DNA of 64,000 nt from Pseudomonas viridiflava (lineage in GTDB: Bacteria > Pseudomonadota > Gammaproteobacteria > Pseudomonadales > Pseudomonadaceae), in the NCBI RefSeq assembly GCF_900591205.1, contig NZ_UUPU01000047.1:186001-250000 (forward strand), given 5' to 3'. Position numbers and translations under genes: made by a program. Below the pieces are notes generated by a model. It worked only from the letters and a program-made list of their open reading frames with translations, was not told where the DNA came from and ran no database searches. Of this stretch, positions 50,999 to 59,951 are shown one piece after another; position 1 is the stretch's first letter, and each line of letters opens with the position of its first letter.

Positions 50999-52369
50999 AT
51001 GGGTATGCAAGGCTATAGCGCAGCGGAACGGCTGGAACGGTTGCCCATCAGCGGTTACCACCGAATCATCTTTATCATCATCGCCCTGGCGTTTTTCTTC
51101 GATTCCATGGACCTGGCGATGATGACCTTCCTGCTGGGCTCGATCAAAACCGAGTTCGGCCTGAGTACGGCCCAGGCCGGGTTGTTGGCCAGCTCGAGTT
51201 TTTTCGGCATGGTGCTGGGCGCGTCGTTATCGGGGATGCTGGCTGATCGTTTCGGACGCAAGCCGGTGTTCCAGTGGAGCATCGTGCTTTGGGGCATCGC
51301 CAGCTACCTGTGCTCCACGGCGCAGACGGTGGAGACGCTGACGCTGTTTCGCATCCTGCTGGGCATTGGCATGGGCATGGAGTTTCCGATTGCGCAGTCA
51401 ATGCTCTCGGAGTTGATTCCGGCCAAAAGGCGTGGGCGCTATATCGCTTTGATGGACGGTTTCTGGCCGTTGGGTTTTGTGGCGGCGGGTGTGCTCTCGT
51501 ACTTCCTGCTGCCGGTGATTGGCTGGCGCGACATCTTCCTGGTGCTGGCGGTGCCAGCGGTGTTTGTGTTGGCGATTCGGTTTTTCATCCCGGAGTCGCC
51601 GCGCTGGCTGGAGCAGGCGGGGCGGCATGAGGCGGCGGACAAGGTGTTGCTGGGCATCGAGCAAAAAGTGCGCGACTCCCTGGGTCGTAGCGATCTGCCC
51701 GAGCCGATCGGTCTGCCACGGGTGGAGAGCACGCCGGGGAATTTCTTTTCGGCGTTTCAGCAATTGTGGTCGGCGCAGTATCGCCAACGCACGATGATGA
51801 TCTGGAGCGTGTGGTTCTTTGCCTTGCTCGGCTTTTATGGGCTCACCTCGTGGTTGAGTGCCTTGCTGCAGCAGTCGGGTTTTGCCGTGACCCAATCGGT
51901 GTATTACACGGTGATCATTTCCCTGGGCGGGATTCCCGGCTTTTTGATGGCGGCCTGGCTGGTGGAGCGTTGGGGGCGTAAGCCGGTGTGCGTCGTGACG
52001 CTGCTGGGCGGCGGGGTGATGGCGTTTCTGTATGGGCAAAGCGCGGTGTTTGGCGGCAATGTGGGGCTGCTGATTACCTCGGGGCTGTTGATGCAGTTCT
52101 TTCTGTTTGGCATGTGGGCAGTGCTGTACACCTACACGCCGGAGCTGTATCCCACTTCGGCGCGGGCGACCGGGTCCGGGTTTGCGTCGGCGATTGGCCG
52201 GGTCGGCTCGCTGCTGGGGCCGTTGGTAACCGGGCTGGTGTTTCCGATAACGGGGCAGGGCGGGGTGTTTGCCTTGGGCGCGCTGTGTTTCGCAGTGGCG
52301 GCGTTGGTGGTGTGGCTGTTCGGGATGGAGACGAAGGGCAAGACGCTGGAAGAACTCACCGAAGTCTAA
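50999..52369 (+). CDS. MFS transporter (sugar/aromatic-acid porter type)
   Basis: 456 aa from ATG 50999 (GGGGG upstream); an earlier in-frame ATG at 50954 lacks an RBS. 12 membrane helices with MFS motif A (GMLADRFGRKP), a Glu-rich central loop, and motif PESPRWLEQAGR after helix 6, typical of the sugar-porter and NiaP-like branch. The substrate is unclear; organic-acid or niacin-like uptake is possible. Control by the adjacent ArsR protein is plausible. Confidence 0.87.
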   Translation: MGMQGYSAAERLERLPISGYHRIIFIIIALAFFFDSMDLAMMTFLLGSIKTEFGLSTAQAGLLASSSFFGMVLGASLSGMLADRFGRKPVFQWSIVLWGIASYLCSTAQTVETLTLFRILLGIGMGMEFPIAQSMLSELIPAKRRGRYIALMDGFWPLGFVAAGVLSYFLLPVIGWRDIFLVLAVPAVFVLAIRFFIPESPRWLEQAGRHEAADKVLLGIEQKVRDSLGRSDLPEPIGLPRVESTPGNFFSAFQQLWSAQYRQRTMMIWSVWFFALLGFYGLTSWLSALLQQSGFAVTQSVYYTVIISLGGIPGFLMAAWLVERWGRKPVCVVTLLGGGVMAFLYGQSAVFGGNVGLLITSGLLMQFFLFGMWAVLYTYTPELYPTSARATGSGFASAIGRVGSLLGPLVTGLVFPITGQGGVFALGALCFAVAALVVWLFGMETKGKTLEELTEV

Positions 52370-52385
52370 AGGTCGCAGAGGTCAA

Positions 52386-52474
52386 TGTGGGAGCGGGCTT
52401 GCCCGCGATGGCGGTGTGTCAGGCAGTGGAGGGCTGGCTGATACACCGCTATCGCAGGCAAGCCAGCTCCCACA
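52386..52474. repeat. Chimeric REP pair (two different arm types)
   Basis: The left arm has core GCGGGCTTGCCCGCGATGGC and the right arm, inverted, core GCTGGCTTGCCTGCGAT. The arms share their outer TGTGGGAGC and inner bases but differ at several palindrome positions, so two REP subtypes meet here. Located between the convergent MFS and adenine-deaminase genes. Confidence 0.85.
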
Positions 52475-52495
52475 TTTAACGCCGCGCTTCTTCAG

Positions 52496-53449
52496 TTATG
52501 GCTTTACCAACCGCGCATCCAGGCTGTTTTGCGCCAGGCGTTTGGCCTGGTCCTGGGTCATGCCCAGCGAGGTATACAGCGCGTGGAAGTTCTCGGTGAC
52601 ATAACCGCCGAAGTACGCCGGGTCATCCGAGTTCACCGTGACCTTCACGCCGCGCTCAAGCATGTCGAGGATGTTGTGCTGGGCCATGTCGTCGAACACG
52701 CACAGCTTGGTGTTGGACAGCGGGCACACAGTCAGCGGGATCTGCTCGTCGATGATGCGTTGCATCAGTCGCTCGTCTTCGATGGCGCGCACGCCATGGT
52801 CGATCCGCTGGATTTTCAACAGGTCGATGGCTTCCCAGATGTACTCGGGCGGGCCTTCTTCACCGGCGTGGGCCACGGTCAGGAAGCCTTCGTGACGGGC
52901 ACGGTCGAACACGCGCTGGAACTTGCTCGGCGGGTGGCCCATTTCCGAACTGTCCAGGCCCACGGCCACGAACGCATCACGGAACGGCAGCGCCTGGTCG
53001 AGGGTTTTCTCGGCTTCGGCTTCGCTCAGGTGGCGCAGGAAGCTCAGGATCAGACCGCTGGTGATGCCCAGTTGCTGCTCGCCATCTTTGAGTGCCGCAG
53101 CGATGCCGTTGAGGACCACTTCGAACGGCACACCACGGTCGGTGTGGGTTTGCGGGTCGAAGAAGGGTTCGGTGTGGATCACGTTCTGTTCTTTGCAGCG
53201 CAGCAGGTAGGCCCAGGTCAGGTCGTAGAAGTCCTGGGAGGTGCGCAGCACATCGGCACCCTTGTAATACAGGTCGAGAAACTCTTGCAGGTTGTTGAAG
53301 GCGTAGGCTTTGCGCAGGGTTTCGACGTCGTTCCACGGCAGCGCAATCTTGTTGCGCTCGGCCAGGGCGAACAGCAACTCAGGCTCCAGCGAGCCTTCCA
53401 GGTGCAGGTGCAATTCAGCCTTGGGCAGGGCGTTGAGCCAATCGTACAT
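52496..53449 (-). CDS. Adenine deaminase (ADA-like family)
   Basis: 317 aa. Amidohydrolase of the adenosine/adenine deaminase family: metal ligands His14 and His16 in ELHLHLEGS, HAGEEGPPEY, a His in IDHGVRA, and the Asp pair in NSDDPAYFGG. The shortened form with SDDPAYFGGY matches the Pseudomonas enzyme (PA0148 type) known to act on free adenine rather than adenosine, giving hypoxanthine and ammonia. Often still labelled adenosine deaminase (add). Transcribed alone toward a REP pair. Confidence 0.9.
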   Translation of the reverse strand: MYDWLNALPKAELHLHLEGSLEPELLFALAERNKIALPWNDVETLRKAYAFNNLQEFLDLYYKGADVLRTSQDFYDLTWAYLLRCKEQNVIHTEPFFDPQTHTDRGVPFEVVLNGIAAALKDGEQQLGITSGLILSFLRHLSEAEAEKTLDQALPFRDAFVAVGLDSSEMGHPPSKFQRVFDRARHEGFLTVAHAGEEGPPEYIWEAIDLLKIQRIDHGVRAIEDERLMQRIIDEQIPLTVCPLSNTKLCVFDDMAQHNILDMLERGVKVTVNSDDPAYFGGYVTENFHALYTSLGMTQDQAKRLAQNSLDARLVKP

Positions 53450-53643
53450 TTTCTAAATTCTCATCAGGTGCAATGGCGGCATTCTACAGGTCATGGCTGA
53501 AATAATCGGCAAAACCTGACCGGCAGGAGAGTATTGGTTTTATTCGCGCAAGGGCGGCGTGAACTAAGGTGTAACGAAACGTTAGCGGCTTGGCGCAGTC
53601 TGTACCCCATCAATGACTGATTTGCCGTACTAAAAGGCCCGGA

Positions 53644-54735
53644 ATGCTCACATCCCTCAAGCAAGAAAAATTCATGCTGCTGGCGCTGATTGCCGCCATT
53701 GCCGCCTACCCGTTGGAGCACTGGATGCTGCACAGCGGGCAAATAGTCGCGCTGCTGGCCGGCGTGGTGCTGATCGGGTTTATCGTGGTGGCTTCAATGC
53801 GCGTGGCGCACCATGCCGAACAACTCGCTGAGAAAGTCGGCGACCCCTACGGCACCATGATCCTGACGCTGGCCGCCGTGCTGGTGGAAGTGGTGATCTT
53901 GGCGATCATGATGAGCAACGAGCCCTCGCCGACACTGGTGCGCGACACCATCTACTCGGCGGTGATGCTCGATATCAACGGCATCCTCGGCCTCGCCGCC
54001 TTGATGGGCGGCATCAAGCATGGCGAACAGTCCTACAATGACGATTCGGCCCGCACCTACAGCGTGATGATCCTCACCGCCATGGGCGTGTCGATGGTGG
54101 TGCCGGAATTTATCCCGCAAGCCGACTGGAAAATCTACTCGGCCTTCACCATCGGCGCGATGGTGGTGCTCTACACACTGTTCCTGAGGATGCAGGTGGG
54201 GCCGCACAGTTATTTCTTCAGCTACAGCTACCCGGAAAAACGCCGCAAGAAACAGCCGGAAGAACAGCAGGAGCCGCCGGTCAACCTGGCGTTCTCCATC
54301 GGCACTTTGGTGTTCGGGGTGATTGTGATTGGCGCCCTCGCCGAGGTGATGTCCAAGACCCTCGACCTGGGTCTGGAAGGCACCGGCGCACCGCCGGTGA
54401 TCACCGCGATTGTGGTTGCAGCCATCTCGGCAGCCCCGGAAATTCTGACGGCATTGCGTGCAGCCCTGGCCAACCGGATGCAGTCGGTGGTCAACATCGC
54501 ACTGGGTGCGTCGTTGTCGACGGTGATCCTGACGGTGCCGGTGATGGAGGCGATGGCGCTCTACACCGGCCAGCCGTTCCAGATGGCGATGACCCCGGTG
54601 CAGACCGTCATGGTGTTTATCACGCTGATCGTCAGCGCGATCAACCTCAACGATGGTGAAACCAATGCCATCGAAGGGATGACCCATTTCGTGCTGTTTG
54701 CGACGTTTATCATGTTGTCGCTGCTGGGGTTGTAA
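53644..54735 (+). CDS. chaA: Calcium/proton antiporter ChaA
   Basis: 363 aa, about 11 membrane helices with the duplicated Ca2+/cation antiporter (CaCA/CAX) motifs: AAVLVEVVILAIMM (acidic Glu) in the first half and AAISAAPEILTALRAALANR in the second. A charged loop sits between them (EKRRKKQPEEQQEPP). It exchanges cytoplasmic Ca2+ (and perhaps Na+ or K+) for protons. Alone on the plus strand, ending before a REP pair. Confidence 0.92.
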   Translation: MLTSLKQEKFMLLALIAAIAAYPLEHWMLHSGQIVALLAGVVLIGFIVVASMRVAHHAEQLAEKVGDPYGTMILTLAAVLVEVVILAIMMSNEPSPTLVRDTIYSAVMLDINGILGLAALMGGIKHGEQSYNDDSARTYSVMILTAMGVSMVVPEFIPQADWKIYSAFTIGAMVVLYTLFLRMQVGPHSYFFSYSYPEKRRKKQPEEQQEPPVNLAFSIGTLVFGVIVIGALAEVMSKTLDLGLEGTGAPPVITAIVVAAISAAPEILTALRAALANRMQSVVNIALGASLSTVILTVPVMEAMALYTGQPFQMAMTPVQTVMVFITLIVSAINLNDGETNAIEGMTHFVLFATFIMLSLLGL

Positions 54736-54756
54736 CCTTTCCTGAGTACACCGCTG

Positions 54757-54855
54757 ATCAAATGTGGGAGCTGGCTTGCCTGCGATAGCATCACCTCGGT
54801 GCAACTGAAAGACCGAGGTGCCTGCATCGCGGGCAAGCCCGGCTCCCACATTTGA
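54757..54855. repeat. REP pair with an extra internal hairpin
   Basis: Outer arms ATCAAATGTGGG and its complement at the two ends enclose REP cores GCTGGCTTGCCTGCGAT (left) and GCGGGCAAGCCCGG-type (right, changed). Between them is a further stem CACCTCGGT / ACCGAGGTG (about 54792-54820). Lies between the convergent chaA and 8-oxoguanine deaminase genes. Confidence 0.83.
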
Positions 54856-54867
54856 TCTGTGCCTGGC

Positions 54868-56226
54868 TTAGATCCCGCTGATCAGCGCCCGCGCCGCCTG
54901 GCTGTGATCGGCAATCAGACCCTTGAGGTCCAGGCCCTCGACCTGGCCGTCGATGACCCGCCATTTGCCACCAATCATCACCCGATCCGCACGATCGGCG
55001 CCGCACAGCAGCAGCGCCGCAATCGGATCGTGGCTGCCGGAGAAGCGCAGTTCATCCAGCTTGAACAGCGCCAGGTCGGCCTGTTTGCCCACGGCCAATT
55101 CTCCGATATCGGTACGCCCAAGCAACTGCGCCGACCCTTTTGTAGCCCAGCCCAGCACGCCTTCGGGGGTGATCTTCTCGGCACCGTAACGCAGGCGCTG
55201 GATATACAGGGCCTGGCGGGTTTCGAGGATCATGTTTGAGGCATCGTTGGACGCGGAGCCGTCTACCCCAAGGCCAATCGGCGCGCCGGCGGCAAGCAGG
55301 TCCAGGGTTGGGCAGATGCCGGAGGCCAGGCGCATGTTCGAGCTGGGGCAATGGCAGATACCGGTGCCGGCGGCGCCCAGGCGTGCGATTTCGTCCGGGT
55401 TGAAGTGAATGCCATGCGCCAGCCAGGTGCGCGGGCCGAGCCAGCCGACGCTGTCGAGGTAGTCCACTGTGCGCAGGCCGAAGCGTTGCAGGCAGAAGTC
55501 CTCTTCGTCGAGGGTTTCCGCCAGGTGAGTGTGCAGGCGCACATCAAGGCTGTCGGCCAGTTCTGCGCTGGCGCGCATGATTTGCGGGGTCACCGAAAAC
55601 GGTGAGCAGGGTGCCAGCGCAATCTGGATCTGCGCACCGTCGCCGCGCTGGTGGTACTCGCGGATCAGGCGCTGGCTGTCGTCGAGGATGACTTGGCCTT
55701 GTTGTACGGTCTGTTGCGGCGGCAGGCCACCGTCAGCCTCGCCCAGGCTCATGGAGCCGCGGGTGAGCATGGCGCGCATGCCCAGTTCGCGCACACTTTC
55801 CACTTGTACGTCGATGGCCTGTTCCAGGCCGTCGGGGAACAGGTAGTGATGGTCGGCTGCCGTGGTGCAGCCCGAGAGCAGCAATTCGGCCAGCGCGACT
55901 TTGCTGGCCAGCGCGAGTTTTTCCGGGGTAAGCCGTGCCCAGACCGGGTACAGGGTTTTCAACCACGGGAACAACGGCTGATTGACCACCGGCGCCCAGG
56001 CGCGGGTCAGGGTTTGGTAGAAATGGTGATGGGTGTTGATCAGCCCCGGCAGGATCACATGTTCGCGGGCGTCGAACACTTGCCCGCAGGGCACGGCAGG
56101 CTCTTTGCCCCAGCCCAGCACTTGGGTGATCACACCGTCTTGCAGCACCAGGCCACCACGGGCGTCGAGGCCATTGGCAGTGAAAATCGCGAGGGGGTTT
56201 TTTAACCAGATACGGGTCGCAGGCAT
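54868..56226 (-). CDS. 8-oxoguanine deaminase
   Basis: 452 aa amidohydrolase of the TrzN/ATZ-like cytosine-deaminase group: metal motif INTHHHFYQTLTRAW, HTHLAET, an HGIHF (His), and SSNM, GLGVDGSASND near the active site. The string HLAET with CHCPSSNMRLASG matches the 8-oxoguanine deaminase subgroup characterised in Pseudomonas (PA0142 type), which turns 8-oxoguanine into urate. Together with the urate/xanthine-type permease nearby it fits a purine-breakdown locus. Confidence 0.9.
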   Translation of the reverse strand: MPATRIWLKNPLAIFTANGLDARGGLVLQDGVITQVLGWGKEPAVPCGQVFDAREHVILPGLINTHHHFYQTLTRAWAPVVNQPLFPWLKTLYPVWARLTPEKLALASKVALAELLLSGCTTAADHHYLFPDGLEQAIDVQVESVRELGMRAMLTRGSMSLGEADGGLPPQQTVQQGQVILDDSQRLIREYHQRGDGAQIQIALAPCSPFSVTPQIMRASAELADSLDVRLHTHLAETLDEEDFCLQRFGLRTVDYLDSVGWLGPRTWLAHGIHFNPDEIARLGAAGTGICHCPSSNMRLASGICPTLDLLAAGAPIGLGVDGSASNDASNMILETRQALYIQRLRYGAEKITPEGVLGWATKGSAQLLGRTDIGELAVGKQADLALFKLDELRFSGSHDPIAALLLCGADRADRVMIGGKWRVIDGQVEGLDLKGLIADHSQAARALISGI

Positions 56227-56343
56227 TGGCCGGCTCCTCTGAATGATGGGTTCAGGTTTGCCAGCTCAGTGTTGCCCTGTCTGCTGATCCAGGGTCGCCG
56301 GTGAGGGCGAGGGGCTAGATTACGTGTAGTTGGAGTTCTGGTC

Positions 56344-56400
56344 TACCTGTAGGAAAGCGCTGCTCTTGAGGTCATCGCGGGCAAGCCCACTCCTACAGGG
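56344..56400. repeat. Degenerate single REP-like element
   Basis: Flanks CCTGTAGGA and TCCTACAGG form an inverted pair around CATCGCGGGCAAGCCCACTCC, a decayed REP core. Between the 8-oxoguanine deaminase and SDR genes. Confidence 0.55.
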
Positions 56401-56406
56401 TCGGGT

Positions 56407-57093
56407 TTACCAGGCGATGGTGTCGCCTTTGTAGTCGATGAAATGATGGCCGCCCTTGCCGGTGTAGGCGTTCACCTGGTCGACCAGGCCGCGCACGCTG
56501 GTCTCGACGTCGATATGCGCGTTTTCACCGCCCATATCGGTCTTCACCCAACCCGGGTGCAACGACAATACCGTGGGTTTGTGGTCGCCGAGTTGCGTGA
56601 TAAAGCTGTTGGTCATGGAGTTGAGCGCAGCCTTGCTGGCCTTGTACAGCGCCAGGTCCGAGCCGTCGGGGATGGTCACGCTGCCCAGTACCGAGCTCAT
56701 GAAGGCCAGCACGCCGCTGTCTTTGCGGATCTGCCCGACAAACCGCTGGGCCAGGTTGATCGGCGCCACGGCATTGGTGAAGAACAGTTGGCCGACTTCC
56801 GCCAGGGTGGCGTGGCCAGGCTCCTGATTGGCCGGGCCTTTGACGCCGGCGTTGACGAACAGCAGGTCGAAGGTACGGTCCTTGAGGCGTTGGCTCAGGG
56901 CGATCACGGCTTGCTGATCGTCCATGTCGAGCTTCTCGATCTGCACCGGGCCCACGGCTTTAAGAGCATCGGCCTTGCCTGGGTCGCGCACGGTGGCGGT
57001 CACATCCCAGCCGTCCTGGAGCAGTTGCTTGACCAGGCCAAGGCCCAGCCCGCGTGAAGCGCCGATAATCAGTGCGGTTTTTGGCGTAGACAT
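56407..57093 (-). CDS. Short-chain dehydrogenase/reductase
   Basis: 228 aa classical SDR: nucleotide motif IIGASRGLGLGL at 9-20, NAGVKG, catalytic Tyr and Lys in YKASKAAL. Substrate unknown; resembles the SDRs related to csgA and YciK-like proteins. Same strand as the YigZ and TetR genes upstream, 36 nt away. Confidence 0.9.
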   Translation of the reverse strand: MSTPKTALIIGASRGLGLGLVKQLLQDGWDVTATVRDPGKADALKAVGPVQIEKLDMDDQQAVIALSQRLKDRTFDLLFVNAGVKGPANQEPGHATLAEVGQLFFTNAVAPINLAQRFVGQIRKDSGVLAFMSSVLGSVTIPDGSDLALYKASKAALNSMTNSFITQLGDHKPTVLSLHPGWVKTDMGGENAHIDVETSVRGLVDQVNAYTGKGGHHFIDYKGDTIAW

Positions 57094-57129
57094 GAAAGGC
57101 TTCCTTTAGAGTCGCGAGCGTGAGTAGTT

Positions 57130-57711
57130 TCAGCGTTGTAGCAAGATACGTCCACGGCTGAGGTCGGCGAGTTGCGTTTGCAGGGTGTCGATATGGGTTT
57201 CGCCCAAGGCAAGCTGCAACTCGACGCCGTTGGCGGTGAAGGTTTCTTCGACCACCAGCCCGCCCAGTTCAGCGACGCGCAGTTTGACCAGGTTCAACTC
57301 GGAAAATCCACAGGCACACCTCAAGGGCACGCGGCTGATCAGCTCGATTCGCTCGGCGGTTTGCAGGCATTTATTAGCGCCACCCCCGTACGCACGCGCA
57401 AGGCCGCCGGTGCCCAACTGAATGCCACCGTACCAGCGAATCACTAGCACGGCGACCTGATCAAACCCTTGCGCCTCGATGGCCGCAAGGATCGGCCGCC
57501 CGGCGGTGCCGCCGGGTTCGCCGTCATCATTGCTGCGGTATTGATCGGCCAGCTTCCAGGCCCAGCAGTTATGCGTTGCGTTCAAGTCGCTGTGCTGCTC
57601 GAAAAACGCCTGGGCTTCCTGCGGGCTGGTGATCGGTGCGGCGAGGGTGATAAAGCGGCTTTTGCGTATTTCTTCGCGAAACTCGCACAGACCGGTAAGC
57701 GTAAAAGCCAT
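57130..57711 (-). CDS. IMPACT/YigZ family protein
   Basis: 193 aa from ATG 57711; a longer frame to 57999 lies inside the TetR gene. N-terminal UPF0029/IMPACT domain with KSRFITLAAPITSPQEAQAFFEQHS, NCWAWK, DDGEPGGTAGRPIL and VVLIRWYGGIQLGTGGL-like block, then the C-terminal DUF1949 domain. Function in bacteria unknown. Start only 11 nt after the TetR stop. Confidence 0.9.
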   Translation of the reverse strand: MAFTLTGLCEFREEIRKSRFITLAAPITSPQEAQAFFEQHSDLNATHNCWAWKLADQYRSNDDGEPGGTAGRPILAAIEAQGFDQVAVLVIRWYGGIQLGTGGLARAYGGGANKCLQTAERIELISRVPLRCACGFSELNLVKLRVAELGGLVVEETFTANGVELQLALGETHIDTLQTQLADLSRGRILLQR

Positions 57712-57722
57712 AAGTCCCGTCT

Positions 57723-58403
57723 TCAGTAGGCCGGCTTGACGCCACAGCCCTTGAGAATGATGTGGATCAGGTTGGTGCCGGCGTCTTCCATGTCCTGCTT
57801 GGTCAGCTTGGTGCGACCGGTGACGCGGCAGATCTGGGTGGCGAAGTCGGCATAGTGCTGGGTGCTGCCCCACAGCAGGAAGATCAGGTGCACCGGGTCG
57901 ACGGGGTCCATTTTGCCGGCGTCCATCCAGGCTTGGAACACGGCGGCCCGGCCGCTGAACCAGGCGCGGTAGTCCTGGCTGAAGTATTCGGTCAGGCATT
58001 CGCCGCCACTGATGATCTCCATAGCGAAGATACGCGATGCCTGGGGCTGGCGCCGCGAGAACTCCATCTTGGTGCGAATGTAGCGGGTGAGGGCCACCGC
58101 CGGGTCGTCATCGGCGGTCAGGGCGTTGAAGGTACTGTCCCACAACTCCAGGATATTGCTGAGCACCGCGATATACAGGCCCAGCTTATTGGTGAAGTAG
58201 TAGTGCAAGTTGGCCTTGGGCAGCCCGGCGCTGGCTGCGATGGTGTTCATGCTGGTGCCTTTGTAGCCATGGCGCGCGAACTCATCTTCAGCCGCCTGGA
58301 GAATCGCTTGTTCGTTCTTTTGCCGAATGCGGCTGGCGGGTTTACCGGCGGGGTTGCTGTGGGCAGGAACTTCGAGGCTCATGGAGGTTTCCGTGCTGAT
58401 CAT
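57723..58403 (-). CDS. TetR-family regulator, RutR-like
   Basis: 226 aa (or 219 from ATG 58382, which has a weak GGA site). N-terminal TetR HTH (AEDEFARHGYKGTSMNTIAASAGLPKANLHYYF). The ligand domain closely resembles E. coli RutR: ILELWDSTFNAL, FSRRQPQASRIFAMEI, VDPVHLIFLLWGSTQHYADF. RutR responds to uracil/thymine and controls pyrimidine and purine use. No rut operon is visible; its neighbours are the NCS2 permease and purine deaminases, so a role in nucleobase catabolism is likely. Confidence 0.88.
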   Translation of the reverse strand: MISTETSMSLEVPAHSNPAGKPASRIRQKNEQAILQAAEDEFARHGYKGTSMNTIAASAGLPKANLHYYFTNKLGLYIAVLSNILELWDSTFNALTADDDPAVALTRYIRTKMEFSRRQPQASRIFAMEIISGGECLTEYFSQDYRAWFSGRAAVFQAWMDAGKMDPVDPVHLIFLLWGSTQHYADFATQICRVTGRTKLTKQDMEDAGTNLIHIILKGCGVKPAY

Positions 58404-58468
58404 GATGGCGACGTGTGCACAGATAACCCACCCTCAAGCCTCAGACAAGTCCCGATGCAATAAAACCG

Positions 58469-59863
58469 TCAAAGCGGTTCCAGTGTGTCGCTTTCCGACG
58501 TGCGGTTTGCGGCAGTCGCGCTCACTTTGGTTTCCGGCAACAACAGGCACAACACAATGGCCGTCAGCCCGCCGCTGGTGATGGCCGAGTCGAACAGGTT
58601 CTGTACCAGGCTCGGCATTAAATGCAGTAGGTTGGGTTGGGCGGCGATGCCCAGGCCAACGCCAAACGAGGTAGCGATGATCAGCATGCTGCGACGGTCC
58701 AGCGGGGCCTGGGCGAGGATGCGCACGCCGGCGGCGGCCACACTGCCGAACATCACCAGGGTCGCGCCGCCCAAAACCGGTTTGGGGATTTGCTGCAACA
58801 CCGCGCCAATCAGCGGAAACAAACCAAGGCAAAACAGCACGACGCCGATATATAAGCCGACGTAACGGCTGGCCACGCCGGTGAGTTGGATCACGCCGTT
58901 GTTCTGCGCGAAAGTGGTGTTGGGGAATGCGCTGAACGTGGCGGCGATCATGCAACTGACCCCATCGCCCAGTACGCCGCCCTTGAGCCGGCTTATATAA
59001 GAAGGGCCGCTGATAGGCTGCCGGGCGATCATGCAGTTGGCGGTCAGGTCGCCCACGGTTTCGATGCTGCTGATCAGATAAATCAGCGCGATCGGCAGGA
59101 AAGCGCTCCAGTCGAAGTTAAAACCGAAGCGAAACGGGATCGGCAGGCTGACCCACGGCAAGTCGGGCAGGGCCTGCGGCACCAGCTTGCCGCTGAACCA
59201 CGCCGCGAGGCTGCCGACGGCAAGGCCGATGATGATGGCCGACAGGCGCACCCACGGCGTGTTCGAACGATTGAGCAGGATGATCGTGAGCACCACGAAC
59301 AGGCCCAGCGCCAGGTTGGTCGGCGCGCCGAAATCCGCTGCGTTGAAACCGCCGCCGAGGTCGGTGATCCCCACTTTGATCAGGCTGATGCCGATCAGCG
59401 TAATCACGATCCCGGTCACCAACGGTGTGATGACACGGCGCAGTTGGCCGATAAAGCGGCTCAGCACGATTTGCACCGCGGCCCCGAAAAAGCACACACC
59501 GAAGATCATCGCCATGATGTCTTCCGGGCTGCCGCCGCGTTGCTTCACCAGAAACCCCGCCGACAACACCGCGCCGAGAAACGCAAAACTGGTGCCTTGC
59601 AGGCAGATCATGCCGGCGCCGATGCCAAATGGCCTACGTGCCTGGATGAACGTGCCGACACCGGACACCATCAGCGCCATGCTGATGAGGTAGGGCAGGT
59701 AGGCCCCAAGGCCGAGGGTGGAGCCGATAATCAGCGGCGGCGTGATGATGCCGACGAAAGCCGCCAGCACATGTTGCAGGGCGGCCAATAGTGCGGGCGC
59801 GGGGTTGGGCCGGTCGTTGAGGCCGTAGATCAGGTCGCTGGGGCTGGTGGATTCTGGTGGCAT
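58469..59863 (-). CDS. NCS2 nucleobase:cation symporter (xanthine/urate type)
   Basis: 464 aa from ATG 59863; a longer frame would cross the upstream terminator hairpin. Twelve to fourteen helices of the NAT/NCS2 family with the signature QNNGVIQLTG in helix 10 and a typical N-terminal motif LQHVLAAFVGIITPPLI. QNNGVIQLT points to the urate/xanthine branch (UapA/UacT/XanQ-like) rather than UraA. Same strand as the RutR-like regulator. Confidence 0.9.
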   Translation of the reverse strand: MPPESTSPSDLIYGLNDRPNPAPALLAALQHVLAAFVGIITPPLIIGSTLGLGAYLPYLISMALMVSGVGTFIQARRPFGIGAGMICLQGTSFAFLGAVLSAGFLVKQRGGSPEDIMAMIFGVCFFGAAVQIVLSRFIGQLRRVITPLVTGIVITLIGISLIKVGITDLGGGFNAADFGAPTNLALGLFVVLTIILLNRSNTPWVRLSAIIIGLAVGSLAAWFSGKLVPQALPDLPWVSLPIPFRFGFNFDWSAFLPIALIYLISSIETVGDLTANCMIARQPISGPSYISRLKGGVLGDGVSCMIAATFSAFPNTTFAQNNGVIQLTGVASRYVGLYIGVVLFCLGLFPLIGAVLQQIPKPVLGGATLVMFGSVAAAGVRILAQAPLDRRSMLIIATSFGVGLGIAAQPNLLHLMPSLVQNLFDSAITSGGLTAIVLCLLLPETKVSATAANRTSESDTLEPL

Positions 59864-59908
59864 GGCGGGCAAACTCACGGCGGACGGTTCAAGGTCCTTG
59901 CACCCTTG

Positions 59909-59938
59909 CAAAAAGCTGTCCAGTTGCTCAGCTTTTTG
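59909..59938 (-). terminator. Rho-independent terminator after bauR
   Basis: Perfect 10-bp arms CAAAAAGCTG (59909-59918) and CAGCTTTTTG (59929-59938), 10-nt loop; on the minus strand the stem ends in a T-run. 13 nt past the bauR stop, separating it from the permease gene. Confidence 0.8.
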
Positions 59939-59951
59939 TGTAAGGCCCGAG

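Noticed and set aside
4325..54855. CRISPR array or IS remnants
   Set aside because: The repeats are isolated inverted doublets at irregular distances in intergenic gaps, fitting REP elements; there are no spacer-repeat arrays and no transposase genes.
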